This document shows positions 30,377 to 39,242 of a stretch of 64,000 nt of DNA, piece after piece. The notes beneath the pieces are model-generated. The model worked only from the letters and a program-made list of their open reading frames with translations, made no database searches and was not told the origin of the DNA. Where the stretch lies: positions 1,302,001-1,366,000 of the forward strand of contig NZ_JAJNOC010000001.1 of NCBI RefSeq assembly GCF_021044825.1, written 5' to 3'. The translations under genes were made by a program, and so were the position numbers. Position 1 is the stretch's first letter; each line of letters begins with the position of its first letter. The stretch is from Massilia phyllostachyos. GTDB taxonomy: Bacteria; Pseudomonadota; Gammaproteobacteria; Burkholderiales; Burkholderiaceae_D.

Positions 30377-31123
30377 ATGAAACCCTTGTCGATCATGGCC
30401 GTCCTCCTGACGATGACCGGTCCCGCATTCGCGCAGGACGCCACCTCCCAGGAGGTTCCGGCCGAACAGGTCCAGGTCAGCAGCATCAAGGATCCGGAAC
30501 TGCAGCCTTACCGGCACATGGTGCGCGGCCTCGACGCCTGGGACGACAAGCATGCGCGCCTGGCGCCGGGCGCCAGCCTGCGCTTCGAGCTCTGGACCAG
30601 GGATGGAAAAATGGCGGGCGGCGAAGGGCTGCAACTACGCCTGGCGGGCAACGAGGTCGATATCGCGCTGCCGCTCGACGCGGACGGCACCTTCGTGCTG
30701 CCGCGCAGCCAGGAAGCGCTGGCTGACAAGGCGGACCTGATCCTGAACCGCAAGAAGGACCAGTTCCGCTGGCGTCCGCGCGTGCGCACCCCCGGCGTGC
30801 CGGCCAACGCGCGGCGGCTGGGCGACCTGCGCATGGAGTGCGAGGTCGGGGCGGCGGTGCGCAAGGAAGAGATTTCATTGATGCTGCGTGCCGGCGCTGT
30901 GGCCGCGGGCGGGATCTGCAACCTGCCGATGACGGCCTACCTGTTCCGCGCGCCGCAGCGCCTGTTGTCGGCGACGGTGGTCTCCGGCGACCGCAAGTCC
31001 GGCCTGCCGCTGCGTGACAACGGCAACGGCTTCCAGGCGCCGCTGCGCGACAAGAACTGGGACAACGATGCGCTGATCGTCTACGAGTTCGCCGACGCCG
31101 CCGCCGCTACCGCGAAACCGTGA
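30377..31123 (+). CDS. Secreted protein of unknown function
   Basis: 248 residues with a signal peptide (residues 1-19, PAFAQ). The mature part has alternating hydrophobic strands and repeated phrases such as LRFELWTRDGKM and ALPLDADGTFVLPR, suggesting a beta-rich periplasmic fold. No catalytic motif or named domain is recognised. Two Cys (ECEVG, GICNLP) could form one disulphide. The stop overlaps the next gene's ATG (TGATG), so the pair is an operon and this protein probably partners the probable peptidase encoded next. Homologues are not known to me. Confidence 0.7.
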   Translation: MKPLSIMAVLLTMTGPAFAQDATSQEVPAEQVQVSSIKDPELQPYRHMVRGLDAWDDKHARLAPGASLRFELWTRDGKMAGGEGLQLRLAGNEVDIALPLDADGTFVLPRSQEALADKADLILNRKKDQFRWRPRVRTPGVPANARRLGDLRMECEVGAAVRKEEISLMLRAGAVAAGGICNLPMTAYLFRAPQRLLSATVVSGDRKSGLPLRDNGNGFQAPLRDKNWDNDALIVYEFADAAAATAKP

Positions 31124-32664
31124 TGCGGGCGGCGCTCATCCTGCTGCTGGCCGGCCTGCATGGACAGGCCGCCGCCGGCGTCACCGTCACGGTGCGCCTG
31201 GCCGCGCCGGACGCAATCGAGGCCAGCTACGAATTGCCGGCCGCCTGCAGCCGCCTGTCCTTCCTGAAGAACGGCCCGTCCGCCGCCCGCATCCGTGCGC
31301 GCTGGCAGGCGCAGGACGGCTGCGGCGCCGCCGGCGGCGGTGCCCTCGCGCGCGGTCCCAAGGCCTGCGCCGCGCTGCGCTTCACGGTGCCGGCCACCAG
31401 CGACAAGGTGGCCGGCTATCCCGGTTCCTTCCCGGTGGGGCAGGCGCTGTACGCCCACATGTCGAACTACGCGGTCGGCCCGGAATGCGGGAAGGTGGCG
31501 TATCGCTACGCCGGCCCGGCGACGATCCGCACGGCCGGCCGCTCGTTTGACATGAGCGCGCCTGCCGATGCCGACGCGCCCGCGCTGCTGTTCGCAACAC
31601 GCCAGACGGGCGACATCGACTACTTCGACCCGGCGCTGAGCGAGGCCGCGGTCGCCCAGATCCGCAGCGTGGCCGCGGGCACCACACGCTACCTTAGAAA
31701 GGCAATGCCGCAAGCGGATTACCACCGCCCCATCATCGCCGCCGGACTGGCCGAGGAGCCGGGCGGGCCGAACATCGGCGGCAGCGCCGGCGACATCCTG
31801 CTGCTCTCGCTGTTCAACTGGCCGGCCGACCCCGCGCCGCAGTACCAGCGCCAGATGAACAAGCTGGTAGCGCACGAAGTGAGCCACTGCTTCCAGCTGC
31901 GCGACGCGGTCGACGGTTACCCGGACGCGCGCCTGATCCACGAGGGCGGCGCCGAGTTCCTGCGCTGGACCGCCTCCTTGCGCCAGGGCTGGCTGACGCC
32001 CGCGCAGGCGGCCGCGGAGCTGGACGACGCCCTGGCCGACTGCATGCTCGGCGCCAGCCGGCCGGAATACAGCTGCGGCTTGGCGGCCTATGTGTATGCG
32101 CTGGCCGCGCGCCAGGGAGCGGGCACGCCGCATGCGCGGCTGGATCGTTTCTACGAGCAGCTGCGCGCGGGAGCGCGGCCCGAGTTCGCGCGGGCGATCG
32201 AATGCGGCGAGGTGTCCTGCACCCCGCGCATGCTGCCGGCGGTGCTGGGCGGCGCGGCGCGCTGGGGCGAGGCGTTGCGGGAGACCGGCCTGGCCACGCC
32301 GCAGCCGCCGCGCCAGGCGCACGTCGACGCCATGATGCTGCAGGCGCTCACCCGGCTGCAGCAGGACGATTGCGCGGGCGGGCGCAGCATCACGCCGACC
32401 CCGGACCGGGTCCTGCTCGATGCGATGTCGAAGTGCCGCACGCTGCGCCAGGATGCGGCCGTGGTGCGGGTGGAAGGATTGCCGGTGTTCGGCGGTGCGG
32501 AGGCGCTGCCGGCCGTCGTGGCGGCCTGCACCGCGCGGCAGGAGGTAAAGCTGGGATTGGAGGATGGCACGACGCTGGCAATGCCGTGCAAGACGCCGTA
32601 TCAGCCGATGAAGCAGGTAAATGCCGCCGACATTCGCAAGGTGATGACGGCTCTGGGGTTGTAG
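31123..32664 (+). CDS. Probable secreted gluzincin-type zinc metallopeptidase
   Basis: 513 residues with a signal peptide (MRAALILLLAGLHGQAAAG). The N-terminal half is beta-rich with several Cys. The centre has HEVSH followed, exactly 18 residues later, by the Glu of EGGAEFLRW: the HExxH-x18-E spacing of M1-type gluzincins. The C-terminal half is helical with Cys pairs (SCGLA, GEVSCTPRM, KCRTLRQD) suggesting disulphides and export. No family name is certain; M1/M61-like is inference from motif. It starts inside the previous gene's stop and its own TAG lies inside a dispersed GTAGGGTGGGC repeat, so the true C-terminus may have been altered by repeat insertion. Confidence 0.65.
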   Translation: MRAALILLLAGLHGQAAAGVTVTVRLAAPDAIEASYELPAACSRLSFLKNGPSAARIRARWQAQDGCGAAGGGALARGPKACAALRFTVPATSDKVAGYPGSFPVGQALYAHMSNYAVGPECGKVAYRYAGPATIRTAGRSFDMSAPADADAPALLFATRQTGDIDYFDPALSEAAVAQIRSVAAGTTRYLRKAMPQADYHRPIIAAGLAEEPGGPNIGGSAGDILLLSLFNWPADPAPQYQRQMNKLVAHEVSHCFQLRDAVDGYPDARLIHEGGAEFLRWTASLRQGWLTPAQAAAELDDALADCMLGASRPEYSCGLAAYVYALAARQGAGTPHARLDRFYEQLRAGARPEFARAIECGEVSCTPRMLPAVLGGAARWGEALRETGLATPQPPRQAHVDAMMLQALTRLQQDDCAGGRSITPTPDRVLLDAMSKCRTLRQDAAVVRVEGLPVFGGAEALPAVVAACTARQEVKLGLEDGTTLAMPCKTPYQPMKQVNAADIRKVMTALGL

Positions 32665-32694
32665 GGTGGGCGGGCCCCCGCCCACGCGTCCAAC
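32659..32694. repeat. GTAGGGTGGGC-type dispersed repeat (single arm)
   Basis: GTTGTAGGGTGGGCG then GCCCACGCGTCCAAC forms a short stem-loop like one arm of the unit at 20635-20737. The TAG at 32662-32664 serves as the stop codon of the preceding peptidase-like gene. The rest of the gap to hslO holds a GC hairpin (CCCGTGTG / CACACGGG, about 32713-32732). Confidence 0.7.
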
Positions 32695-32739
32695 CAGCCA
32701 GCGAGCATTCGCGCCCCGTGTGTGCACACGGGAGTTGAA

Positions 32740-33693
32740 TCAGTTAATGCTGCCACTCGCCGGCATCATGGTCTCCACCGGCGTATCGCTCGCGAACAGC
32801 TGCGCGCAATCGATCTTGTCGAAGGCGTAGTGCTTGCCGCAGAAGTCGCAGTTGATCCCCAGTTCGCCCAGGTCCGCCAGCGCCGATTCGACTTCCGGCT
32901 GGCCCAGCATCTTGAGCATGTTGCCCACCTTTTCGCGCGTGCAGCTGCAGTGGAATTCCGGGTGCTGCGGGTCGAACACGCGGATGGTCTCTTCCCAGAA
33001 CAGGCGCTTGAGCAGGGTCTCGATGCCGGTCGAGAGGAGTTCCTCGCGCTTGAGGGTCTGGCCCAGCATCACGGCGCGGTTCCAGGTTTCCAGGTCTTCG
33101 GCTTCCGAAGCCTGCTTCTGCTGGTCGTCCTTGCCGCTATGGCGCGGCAGCTTCTGCAGCAGCAGGCCGCGCGACACGTTGTCGTCGGCCGCCAGCCACA
33201 GGCGCGTGTCCATCTGCTCGGAGCGCAGCATGTAGTTCTCGATGACGGTCGCCATGTCGTCGCCGGTCAGGGGCACCACGCCCTGGTAGGGCTGCTGGCC
33301 CGGGACCTTGTCGGCCGGGTCGAGGGTGATCACGAAGCGGCCCTTGCCGTTCACGTTGAACATGTCGGTGAGCGACGCGACCTCCGGGATCTCGGCGTCC
33401 GGCGCGAGCTTGGCGGTGGCGCGGATGCGCAGCTGGGCGTCACATTCGACCACCAGCAGGCGCACCGGGCCGTCGCCGAAGATCTGCATGACGATCGACC
33501 CGTTGAACTTCAGGTTGGCCGACAGCAGGGCGCTGGCCGCGACCATCTCGCCCAGGGCGGCGCGCACCGCTTTCGGGTAGGCGTGGCGGGCCTGGATCTC
33601 GCGCCAGGTGTCGGAAATCTCGATCAGCTCGCCGCGCACGGCGGCGTTGTCGAAGATGAATTTTTGCAGGGTATCGCGTGTCGTAGTCGTCAT
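32740..33693 (-). CDS. hslO: Redox-regulated chaperone Hsp33
   Basis: 317 residues. The N-terminal chaperone domain begins TLQKFIFDNAAVRGELI and includes GNMLKMLG. The C-terminal zinc centre CxC then CxxC is present (HCSCTREK ... CDFCGKHY), the four cysteines that form disulphides on oxidation and activate holdase activity. It protects unfolding proteins under oxidative heat stress. The start is 4 bases after the stop of the gamma-carbonic anhydrase gene, so the two are one operon. Confidence 0.97.
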   Translation of the reverse strand: MTTTTRDTLQKFIFDNAAVRGELIEISDTWREIQARHAYPKAVRAALGEMVAASALLSANLKFNGSIVMQIFGDGPVRLLVVECDAQLRIRATAKLAPDAEIPEVASLTDMFNVNGKGRFVITLDPADKVPGQQPYQGVVPLTGDDMATVIENYMLRSEQMDTRLWLAADDNVSRGLLLQKLPRHSGKDDQQKQASEAEDLETWNRAVMLGQTLKREELLSTGIETLLKRLFWEETIRVFDPQHPEFHCSCTREKVGNMLKMLGQPEVESALADLGELGINCDFCGKHYAFDKIDCAQLFASDTPVETMMPASGSIN

Positions 33694-33697
33694 TCTT

Positions 33698-34222
33698 TTA
33701 TCCGATTTGCTTGAGCTGCGCCTTGAACAGCTGGCCGCGCGCCACGTAGCTCGCGGCGCTGGCCTGCAGGCGCAGCAGGTCTTCTTCCGTCAGGGTGCGC
33801 ACAACCTTGGCCGGCGAACCCAGGATCAAGGAATTGTCCGGGAACTCCTTGCCTTCGGTAACCAGGGCGCCGGCGCCGACCAGGCAGCCCTTGCCGATCC
33901 GGGCGCCGTTCAGGATCACGGCCTGGATGCCGATCAGCGAGCCGTCGCCGACCGTGCAGCCATGCAGCATGGCCTGGTGGCCGACCGTCACGTTCTTGCC
34001 AAGGGTGAGGGGAAAGCCCATGTCGGTGTGCATCACCGTGCCTTCCTGCACATTGCTGTTCTCGCCGATGGTGATGCGTTCGTTGTCGCCCCGCAGCGTC
34101 GCGCCGTACCAGACCGATGCGTTGGCCTCGAGCGTGACCTTGCCGATCAGGGTTGCCGAGTCGGCCACGAAGCTCGACTCTTCGATCTCGGGCGCATGCT
34201 CGCCCAGCTGGTAAATCGCCAT
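33698..34222 (-). CDS. Gamma-class carbonic anhydrase-like hexapeptide protein
   Basis: 174 residues: a left-handed beta-helix of isoleucine-patch repeats (I-G-K-x-V-x-[10 protein letters not shown]) typical of the gamma-carbonic anhydrase/CaiE-PaaY superfamily. The likely metal-binding His residues are in [12 protein letters not shown]. Proteins of this type often act as acyltransferase-like or carbonic anhydrase enzymes; enzymatic activity here is inferred only. The ATG at 34222 begins [13 protein letters not shown]; longer in-frame starts are rejected. It precedes hslO in an operon. Confidence 0.85.
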   Translation of the reverse strand: MAIYQLGEHAPEIEESSFVADSATLIGKVTLEANASVWYGATLRGDNERITIGENSNVQEGTVMHTDMGFPLTLGKNVTVGHQAMLHGCTVGDGSLIGIQAVILNGARIGKGCLVGAGALVTEGKEFPDNSLILGSPAKVVRTLTEEDLLRLQASAASYVARGQLFKAQLKQIG

Positions 34223-34329
34223 GGATGTGCTCGCGGAAGGTTGAAATGCCGCTATTGTAAACCTTGCGTCCGCGCTCGTCCGGTCGCCAGCAAATGGGGC
34301 CATCTCGTGCCAAATCAAGTTCCTCGCCG

Positions 34330-34349
34330 TATAATGCGAACGATCGTTC
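34330..34349 (+). promoter_or_regulatory. Promoter with palindromic operator GAACGATCGTTC
   Basis: A perfect TATAAT (34330-34335) is followed at once by the 12-bp perfect palindrome GAACGATCGTTC (34338-34349), which would overlap the transcription start of the alpha/beta hydrolase gene. AACG(N)xCGTT palindromes are a frequent TetR-family operator design, so repression by steric block is likely. The regulator is not in the window. Confidence 0.6.
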
Positions 34350-34367
34350 TTTTTCTCCCGAGATGCC

Positions 34368-35261
34368 ATGCACGCTTCCCGTTCCGAATTCCTGACCATC
34401 CGTGGCCTGCGCTGCCACGTGCGCCACTGGGGCCGCGCAGGCGCGCCCAAGATCTTCATGCAGCACGGCTGGATGGACGTGGCGGCCTCGTTCCAGTTCG
34501 TGGTCGACGCCCTTGCCGGCGACTGGCACGTGATCGCCTTCGATTGGCGCGGCTTCGGCCTGAGCGACCGTACCCCCGGTGACACCTACTGGTTCCCGGA
34601 TTACCTGGCCGACCTCGAAGCCGTGCTCGACCATTACGCACCGGGCGAGCCCGTGAACCTGCTGGGGCACAGCATGGGCGGCAATATCGTCAGCCTGTAT
34701 GCGGGCATCCGCCCGGCCCGGATCGCCAGGCTGATCAACCTGGAGGGCTTCGGCCTGCCGGCCACGCGGCCCTCGCAGGCGCCGGGGCGCTACGCCAAAT
34801 GGCTGGACGAACTGCGCGCCAAGCCGGAGATGCGCGGCTATGCGTCGCTGGAAGAGGTGGCGGCGCGGCTGCAGAAGACCAATCCGCGCTTGTCGGGCGA
34901 GCGCGCGGCTTTCCTGGCGGCGCACTGGTCTGCCAGGGAAGCCGACGGGCAGTGGCGCATCCTCGGCGACCCGGCGCACAAGATGACCGGGCCGCTGCTA
35001 TACCACGCCGACGAGGTGCTGGCTTGCTGGACGCAGATCACGGCGCCGGTGCTGTGGGTCGAGGCGGAAGAGACGGAAATGTGGCGCTGGATGGGGCCGA
35101 AGGAGCAGGCGCGCGCCGAGATCGACCGGCGGCGCGAGCATCTGGCCAGGGTGACGGCGCGCATGATGCCGGGGGCGGGGCATATGTTGCATCATGATCA
35201 GCCGGAGGTGTTGGCGGGGATGATCGAGGCATTTCTAATTGGGGCTGAGGTTCCGGGCTGA
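34368..35261 (+). CDS. Alpha/beta hydrolase
   Basis: 297 residues of the alpha/beta-hydrolase fold. The oxyanion region is [10 protein letters not shown], the nucleophile elbow GHSMGG, and the family order (GRAGAP ... [10 protein letters not shown]) is intact. The catalytic His is likely in GHMLHHD near the C-terminus (residues about 274-280); the acidic residue is likely in VEAEETE. The substrate is unknown; soluble, no signal peptide. The gene sits alone under a promoter with a GAACGATCGTTC operator and is followed by a REP-like repeat. Confidence 0.88.
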   Translation: MHASRSEFLTIRGLRCHVRHWGRAGAPKIFMQHGWMDVAASFQFVVDALAGDWHVIAFDWRGFGLSDRTPGDTYWFPDYLADLEAVLDHYAPGEPVNLLGHSMGGNIVSLYAGIRPARIARLINLEGFGLPATRPSQAPGRYAKWLDELRAKPEMRGYASLEEVAARLQKTNPRLSGERAAFLAAHWSAREADGQWRILGDPAHKMTGPLLYHADEVLACWTQITAPVLWVEAEETEMWRWMGPKEQARAEIDRRREHLARVTARMMPGAGHMLHHDQPEVLAGMIEAFLIGAEVPG

Positions 35262-35265
35262 TCAA

Positions 35266-35300
35266 GCAAAATTGGGTTCCGGCCTTCGCCGGAACGACGG
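35266..35300. repeat. REP-like repeat
   Basis: CAAAATTGGGTTCCGGCC-TTCG-CCGGAACGACGG begins 5 bases after the hydrolase stop. It forms a GTTCCGGC/GCCGGAAC stem-loop of the same family as 8785, 41387, 44348 and 44461. The location right at a 3' end fits a mRNA-end stabiliser role. Confidence 0.8.
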
Positions 35301-35404
35301 CACTACCTTTGGCTGCGAGCGCAAGCATCGGCGACGCAATGGGAAGCGGAACAGACCATTGACGCGTACAATGGCATGTTCCATTGCTTTCGAATCAGCC
35401 TGCC

Positions 35405-36235
35405 ATGAAAGTCGATCTCCACTGCCATTCCAGCGTCTCCGACGGCGTGCTCGCGCCCGCCGCAGTGGCGGCTTATGCCCGTAAGAGCGGCGTCGATATG
35501 TGGGCGCTCACTGACCATGATGAGGTCGGCGGCATCAAGGCGGCACGACAGGCGGCCGGCGAATTGGGCATGCGTTTCGTGGCCGGCGTCGAGATTTCGG
35601 TGACATGGGCGAATGAGACCGTGCACATCGTCGGCCTGCAGGTCGACGAAGACAACCGCGACCTGATCGCCGGCCTGGCCGCGACCCGCAACGGACGCCA
35701 GGCGCGCGCGATGGAAATCTCGGCCCAGCTGGAAAGCGCGGGCATTGCTGGCGCCTACGAGGGCGCGCTGCGCTACGTCGGCAACCCGGACCTGATCTCG
35801 CGCACCCACTTCGCGCGTTACCTGGTCGAGATCGGCGTCTGCGCGACGCCGGCCGAGGTGTTTCGCAAATTTCTCACCGAAGGCAAGCCGGGCTATGTGC
35901 CGCACCGCTGGGCCACGCTTGGGCAGGCGCTCGGCTGGATCAAGGGCGCCGGCGGCATTCCGGTGATCGCGCATCCGGGGCGCTATCCCTTCAGCGATAC
36001 GGCGGAAGGGGCGCTGTTCGACGAATTCATCCAGCTCGGCGGCAAGGCGATCGAGGTGGTGACGGGGAGCCACACGCCGGACCAGTACGGCGAATATGCG
36101 GAGAAGGCGCGGCGTTACGGGTTCCTGGCGTCGCGCGGGACGGATTTCCATGCGCCGGGGGAATCGCGGGTCGAGTTTGCTGAGTTGCCGCCGCTGCCGG
36201 GTAAGCTGACGCCGATCTGGCACGATTGGTCCTGA
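35405..36235 (+). CDS. PHP-domain phosphoesterase (TrpH/RNase AM family)
   Basis: 276 residues. PHP metal-binding motifs are complete: VDLHCHSSVSDG (HxH), ALTDHDEVGG (DHD), VAGVEISV (E), IAHPGRY (HP), and SRGTDFHAPGE near the C-terminus. Members hydrolyse 3',5'-nucleoside bisphosphates or act as a 5'-3' exoribonuclease (RNase AM, YciV). The next homologous gene set (a YciO/YrdC protein) follows two genes later, matching the yciV-yciO pairing seen in enterobacteria. The ATG at 35405 opens directly with the metal motif; an upstream ATG is rejected. A CCATTG/CAATGG/CCATTG triplet lies at 35356-35386 in its leader. Confidence 0.92.
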   Translation: MKVDLHCHSSVSDGVLAPAAVAAYARKSGVDMWALTDHDEVGGIKAARQAAGELGMRFVAGVEISVTWANETVHIVGLQVDEDNRDLIAGLAATRNGRQARAMEISAQLESAGIAGAYEGALRYVGNPDLISRTHFARYLVEIGVCATPAEVFRKFLTEGKPGYVPHRWATLGQALGWIKGAGGIPVIAHPGRYPFSDTAEGALFDEFIQLGGKAIEVVTGSHTPDQYGEYAEKARRYGFLASRGTDFHAPGESRVEFAELPPLPGKLTPIWHDWS

Positions 36236-36289
36236 GGGCGAAGGGGCGCCGACCCTCCCTGAGGTCGAACTTAAGTGGGCAGTCCTGCC

Positions 36290-36318
36290 CTTGAGTTTCG
36301 CCCATCTCATCCCTATCT
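36290..36318 (+). promoter_or_regulatory. RpoH (sigma-32)-like heat-shock promoter for htpX
   Basis: CTTGAG, 15 bases, CCCTATCT, compared with the sigma-32 consensus CTTGAA ... CCCCATnT (one mismatch per box). The ATG of htpX is 42 bases past the -10. HtpX is a heat-shock protein in E. coli, so the context supports it. Confidence 0.6.
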
Positions 36319-36360
36319 TGGCACCCTGACATCGTTTTTCAGCTGCCAGGAGGCCTGTCC

Positions 36361-37236
36361 ATGAAACGTATCGTGTTGTTCCTTGCCACCAACCTCGCCG
36401 TGGTGCTGGTGGTGTCGCTCGTGCTTAACCTGCTCGGCGTGGGCCGCGCCGTCACGGGAGAGGGAATCGACGTCGGCGCGCTGGCCGTGTTCTCGCTGGT
36501 GGTCGGCTTCACCGGTTCCTTCATCTCGCTCCTGATGAGCAAACCGATGGCCAAGTGGTCGACCGGCGCGCGCGTCATCGAGCAACCGACCAACAGCACC
36601 GAACGCTGGCTGGTCGACACCGTGCGCCGCCTGTCGGAGCGCGCGGGCATCGGCATGCCGGAAGTGGCCGTCTACGATGGCGAACCGAACGCGTTCGCCA
36701 CCGGCGCCTTCAAGAATTCGGCCCTGGTGGCGGTGTCCACGGGCTTGCTGGCCAATATGAACCAGGACGAGGTCGAGGCCGTGATCGGCCACGAGGTCGC
36801 CCACATCGCCAACGGCGACATGGTCACGCTCACCCTGATCCAGGGCGTGGTCAACACCTTCGTCGTGTTCCTGGCGCGCGTGGTCGGCTTCTTCGTCGAC
36901 AAGATTTTGTTCCGCAGCGAAGACCGCGGCCCCGGCATCGGCTACATGATCACCGTGTTCGTGTGCGAGATCGTGTTCGGCATCCTGGCCTCGATCATCG
37001 TCGCCTGGTTCTCGCGCCAACGCGAATTCCGTGCCGACGCCGGCTCCGCCAAGCTGCTGGGCTCGTCCGTGCCGATGCAGCACGCGCTGGCCCGCCTGGG
37101 CGGCCTGGCGCCGGGTGCGCTGCCCTCGTCGATGGCGGCCTCCGGCATTTCCGGCAGCGGCGGCGGCTGGGGCGCGCTGTTTTCCACTCACCCGCCGATG
37201 GAGCAGCGCATCGCCGCGCTGCAGGCATTGCGCTGA
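36361..37236 (+). CDS. htpX: Heat-shock protease HtpX
   Basis: 291 residues, the family length. Two N-terminal membrane spans (about 3-24, 37-58), the M48 zinc motif [11 protein letters not shown] at about residues 141-151, two further spans (about 155-175 and 195-217), and the third ligand region [13 protein letters not shown]. The C-terminus [11 protein letters not shown] is characteristic. It degrades damaged inner-membrane proteins with FtsH. An AGGAGG ribosome site is 7 bases before the ATG, and a heat-shock-type promoter precedes it. Confidence 0.97.
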   Translation: MKRIVLFLATNLAVVLVVSLVLNLLGVGRAVTGEGIDVGALAVFSLVVGFTGSFISLLMSKPMAKWSTGARVIEQPTNSTERWLVDTVRRLSERAGIGMPEVAVYDGEPNAFATGAFKNSALVAVSTGLLANMNQDEVEAVIGHEVAHIANGDMVTLTLIQGVVNTFVVFLARVVGFFVDKILFRSEDRGPGIGYMITVFVCEIVFGILASIIVAWFSRQREFRADAGSAKLLGSSVPMQHALARLGGLAPGALPSSMAASGISGSGGGWGALFSTHPPMEQRIAALQALR

Positions 37237-37264
37237 GCACCATTTAGAAAAAGAAAGGTAGCCG

Positions 37265-37888
37265 ATGGCCCAGCATTTCCAGATCCATCCCGAGAATCCG
37301 CAGCCGCGCCTGCTCAAGCAGGCCGCCCAGATCATCGGCAGCGGCGGCATCGTCGCCGCGCCAACCGATTCGGCCTATGCGCTGGTCTGCCGCCTCGATG
37401 ACAAGGCCGCGGTCGAGAAGCTGCGCCGCATCCGCGGCGTGGACGACAAGCATCACCTGACCCTCCTGGTGCGCGACCTGTCCGAGATCGCCCACTTCGC
37501 GCGCGTCGACAATGCCCAGTACCGCCTGCTGAAAGCCGCCATGCCCGGCCCCTACACGGTGATCCTGGAAGCGACGCGCGAAGTGCCGCGCCGCCTGTCG
37601 CATCCGTCGCGCAAGACCATCGGCGTGCGGGTGCCGGAAAACGCCATCCTGCTCGGCCTGATCGAGGAGCTGGGCGAGCCGCTGATCGGCACCACCCTGC
37701 AACTGCCGGGCGACGACCACATGCTGTCCGATCCGGACGAGGTGATCGAGCGCCTCGGCAAGCAGATCGAGCTGGTGATCGACGGCGGCGCCGGCACGCT
37801 GGAGCCGACCACGGTGGTCGACCTGACCGGACCGGCACCGGAATTGCTGCGCGAGGGCAGGGGCGATCCGGCCGCCTTCGGGCTGTAA
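37265..37888 (+). CDS. YciO/Sua5/YrdC-family protein
   Basis: 207 residues of the YrdC fold. The nucleotide/threonylcarbamoyl pocket shows PTDSAYALVCRL and KLRRIRGVDDKHHLTLLVRDLSE, plus the RxxPR-like SHPSRKTIGVRVPEN. In E. coli YciO is the paralogue of TsaC and its own role is unclear. The close linkage to the PHP gene supports YciO over TsaC. It follows htpX by 28 bases with an AAAGGT ribosome site and may share its transcript. Confidence 0.9.
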   Translation: MAQHFQIHPENPQPRLLKQAAQIIGSGGIVAAPTDSAYALVCRLDDKAAVEKLRRIRGVDDKHHLTLLVRDLSEIAHFARVDNAQYRLLKAAMPGPYTVILEATREVPRRLSHPSRKTIGVRVPENAILLGLIEELGEPLIGTTLQLPGDDHMLSDPDEVIERLGKQIELVIDGGAGTLEPTTVVDLTGPAPELLREGRGDPAAFGL

Positions 37889-37951
37889 GCTGTCCTTAAG
37901 CTTGCCTGAAGGCACGGACAGCCACCCGACAGCCTCTGATAGAATCCGGTT

Positions 37952-38602
37952 ATGGATGAAACGATACGCAACATCGCTGTCTACGCGCTGCCCGTTCTTT
38001 TTGCGATTACCCTGCACGAAGCCGCCCACGCCTACGTCGCCCGCTATTTCGGCGACAACACCGCCTATGCCGCGGGGCGCATGACGCTCAACCCGCTGGT
38101 GCACATCGACCTGTTCGGCACCATCATCATCCCGGTGGTGCTGTACCTGACCACCGGTTTCGTGTTCGGCTATGCCAAGCCGGTGCCGATCGAGTTCAGC
38201 CGGCTGCGTAACCCGAAGCGCAATATGGCCTGGGTGGCGCTCGCCGGCCCGGGAGCCAATCTCATCATGGCGCTAGGATGGATGAGCATCTGGATCCTGC
38301 TGAGCGCGATGCACGTGCAAGAGGCATTCCCGCACAAGGTGGCGCAGGCCGGCATCTTCGTTAACCTGGTGATCTTTGCCTTCAACTTGCTGCCGATCCC
38401 GCCGCTCGATGGCGGCCGTGTGGTCACCAGCCTGCTGCCGAACCGCCTCGCCTACAAATACGCGCGGATCGAGCCCTACGGGTTCTTCATCGTCCTGGGG
38501 CTGATCTTCCTGAAAGTGCTCTCGTTCTGGCTGGTGCCGGTCATGGCCTTCGGGGAAATCGTCGTGCACCTGCTGACGTCGCCCTTGAGGCTGCTGTTGT
38601 GA
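37952..38602 (+). CDS. Site-2 protease family (M50) membrane metalloprotease
   Basis: 216 residues, almost entirely membrane segments. Zinc motif HEAAHAYV in the first span (about residues 23-30), FGYAKPVPIEF loop, and LPIPPLDGGRVV carrying the third ligand Asp. The small core type lacking PDZ domains, as in Bacillus YydH/SpoIVFB-like members. Substrate unknown. There is no clear ribosome site: a TAGAAT -10-like hexamer ends only 6 bases before the ATG, so a leaderless transcript is possible. Its stop overlaps an in-frame GTG of the methyltransferase gene. Confidence 0.9.
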   Translation: MDETIRNIAVYALPVLFAITLHEAAHAYVARYFGDNTAYAAGRMTLNPLVHIDLFGTIIIPVVLYLTTGFVFGYAKPVPIEFSRLRNPKRNMAWVALAGPGANLIMALGWMSIWILLSAMHVQEAFPHKVAQAGIFVNLVIFAFNLLPIPPLDGGRVVTSLLPNRLAYKYARIEPYGFFIVLGLIFLKVLSFWLVPVMAFGEIVVHLLTSPLRLLL

Positions 38603-38607
38603 AGGAC

Positions 38608-39177
38608 ATGATGAACCTGCCCGTGTCGCCGTGGGTCCAGCGCTTCGCGCCGCTGGCGCCGCGCGGCGAAGCGCTCGACCTGGCTTGTGGCAGCGGCCGC
38701 CATGCGCGGTTCCTGGCCGCAGGCGGCATGAAGGTTGTCGCGCTGGACCGCAAGGCCGAGCTGCTGGCGCCGCTGGCCGAGGCTGGCATCGCTACCCTGC
38801 AGCACGACCTCGAGGCAGAGGGCGCGGTCTGGCCCTTCGACGCGGGGCGGTTTTCCCTGATCGTGGTTACCAATTACCTGCACCGCCCGCTGTTCGCCGA
38901 CCTGGCGCGCAGCCTGGCGCCGGACGGCGTACTGGTCTACGAAACCTTCGCCCAGGGCAACCAGGTCTACGGCAAGCCTTCGAATCCGGACTTCCTGCTG
39001 GCGCCCGGCGAACTGCTGGGCCTGGCCCGGGACGGCGGGCTGCAGGTGCTGGCCTACGAGGACGGCCACGTCGACCATCCGCACCCGGCCCAGGTGCAGC
39101 GTCTGTGCGCGGCGGGCCCGGCCTTCGTCAAAACCGAGGCGAAGCTCGACCATAATGTGGCCGGAAATGAGCCATAG
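38608..39177 (+). CDS. Class I SAM-dependent methyltransferase
   Basis: About 189 residues. SAM-binding motif I is [14 protein letters not shown] (residues about 24-37), motif [11 protein letters not shown], and a post-I DFxL-like NYLHRPLF. Substrate not identifiable. Its start is either ATG 38608 or 38611, with AAGGA close upstream; a GTG at 38599 overlapping the M50 stop is possible. Coexpressed with the M50 gene by overlap, and it ends 65 bases before dapA. Confidence 0.85.
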   Translation: MMNLPVSPWVQRFAPLAPRGEALDLACGSGRHARFLAAGGMKVVALDRKAELLAPLAEAGIATLQHDLEAEGAVWPFDAGRFSLIVVTNYLHRPLFADLARSLAPDGVLVYETFAQGNQVYGKPSNPDFLLAPGELLGLARDGGLQVLAYEDGHVDHPHPAQVQRLCAAGPAFVKTEAKLDHNVAGNEP

Positions 39178-39242
39178 TGGCGGGTGATCCGCTACAATCA
39201 GCGTTTTATGGTTTTTCTAAACTTACTGGCAGCGTCACGCAT

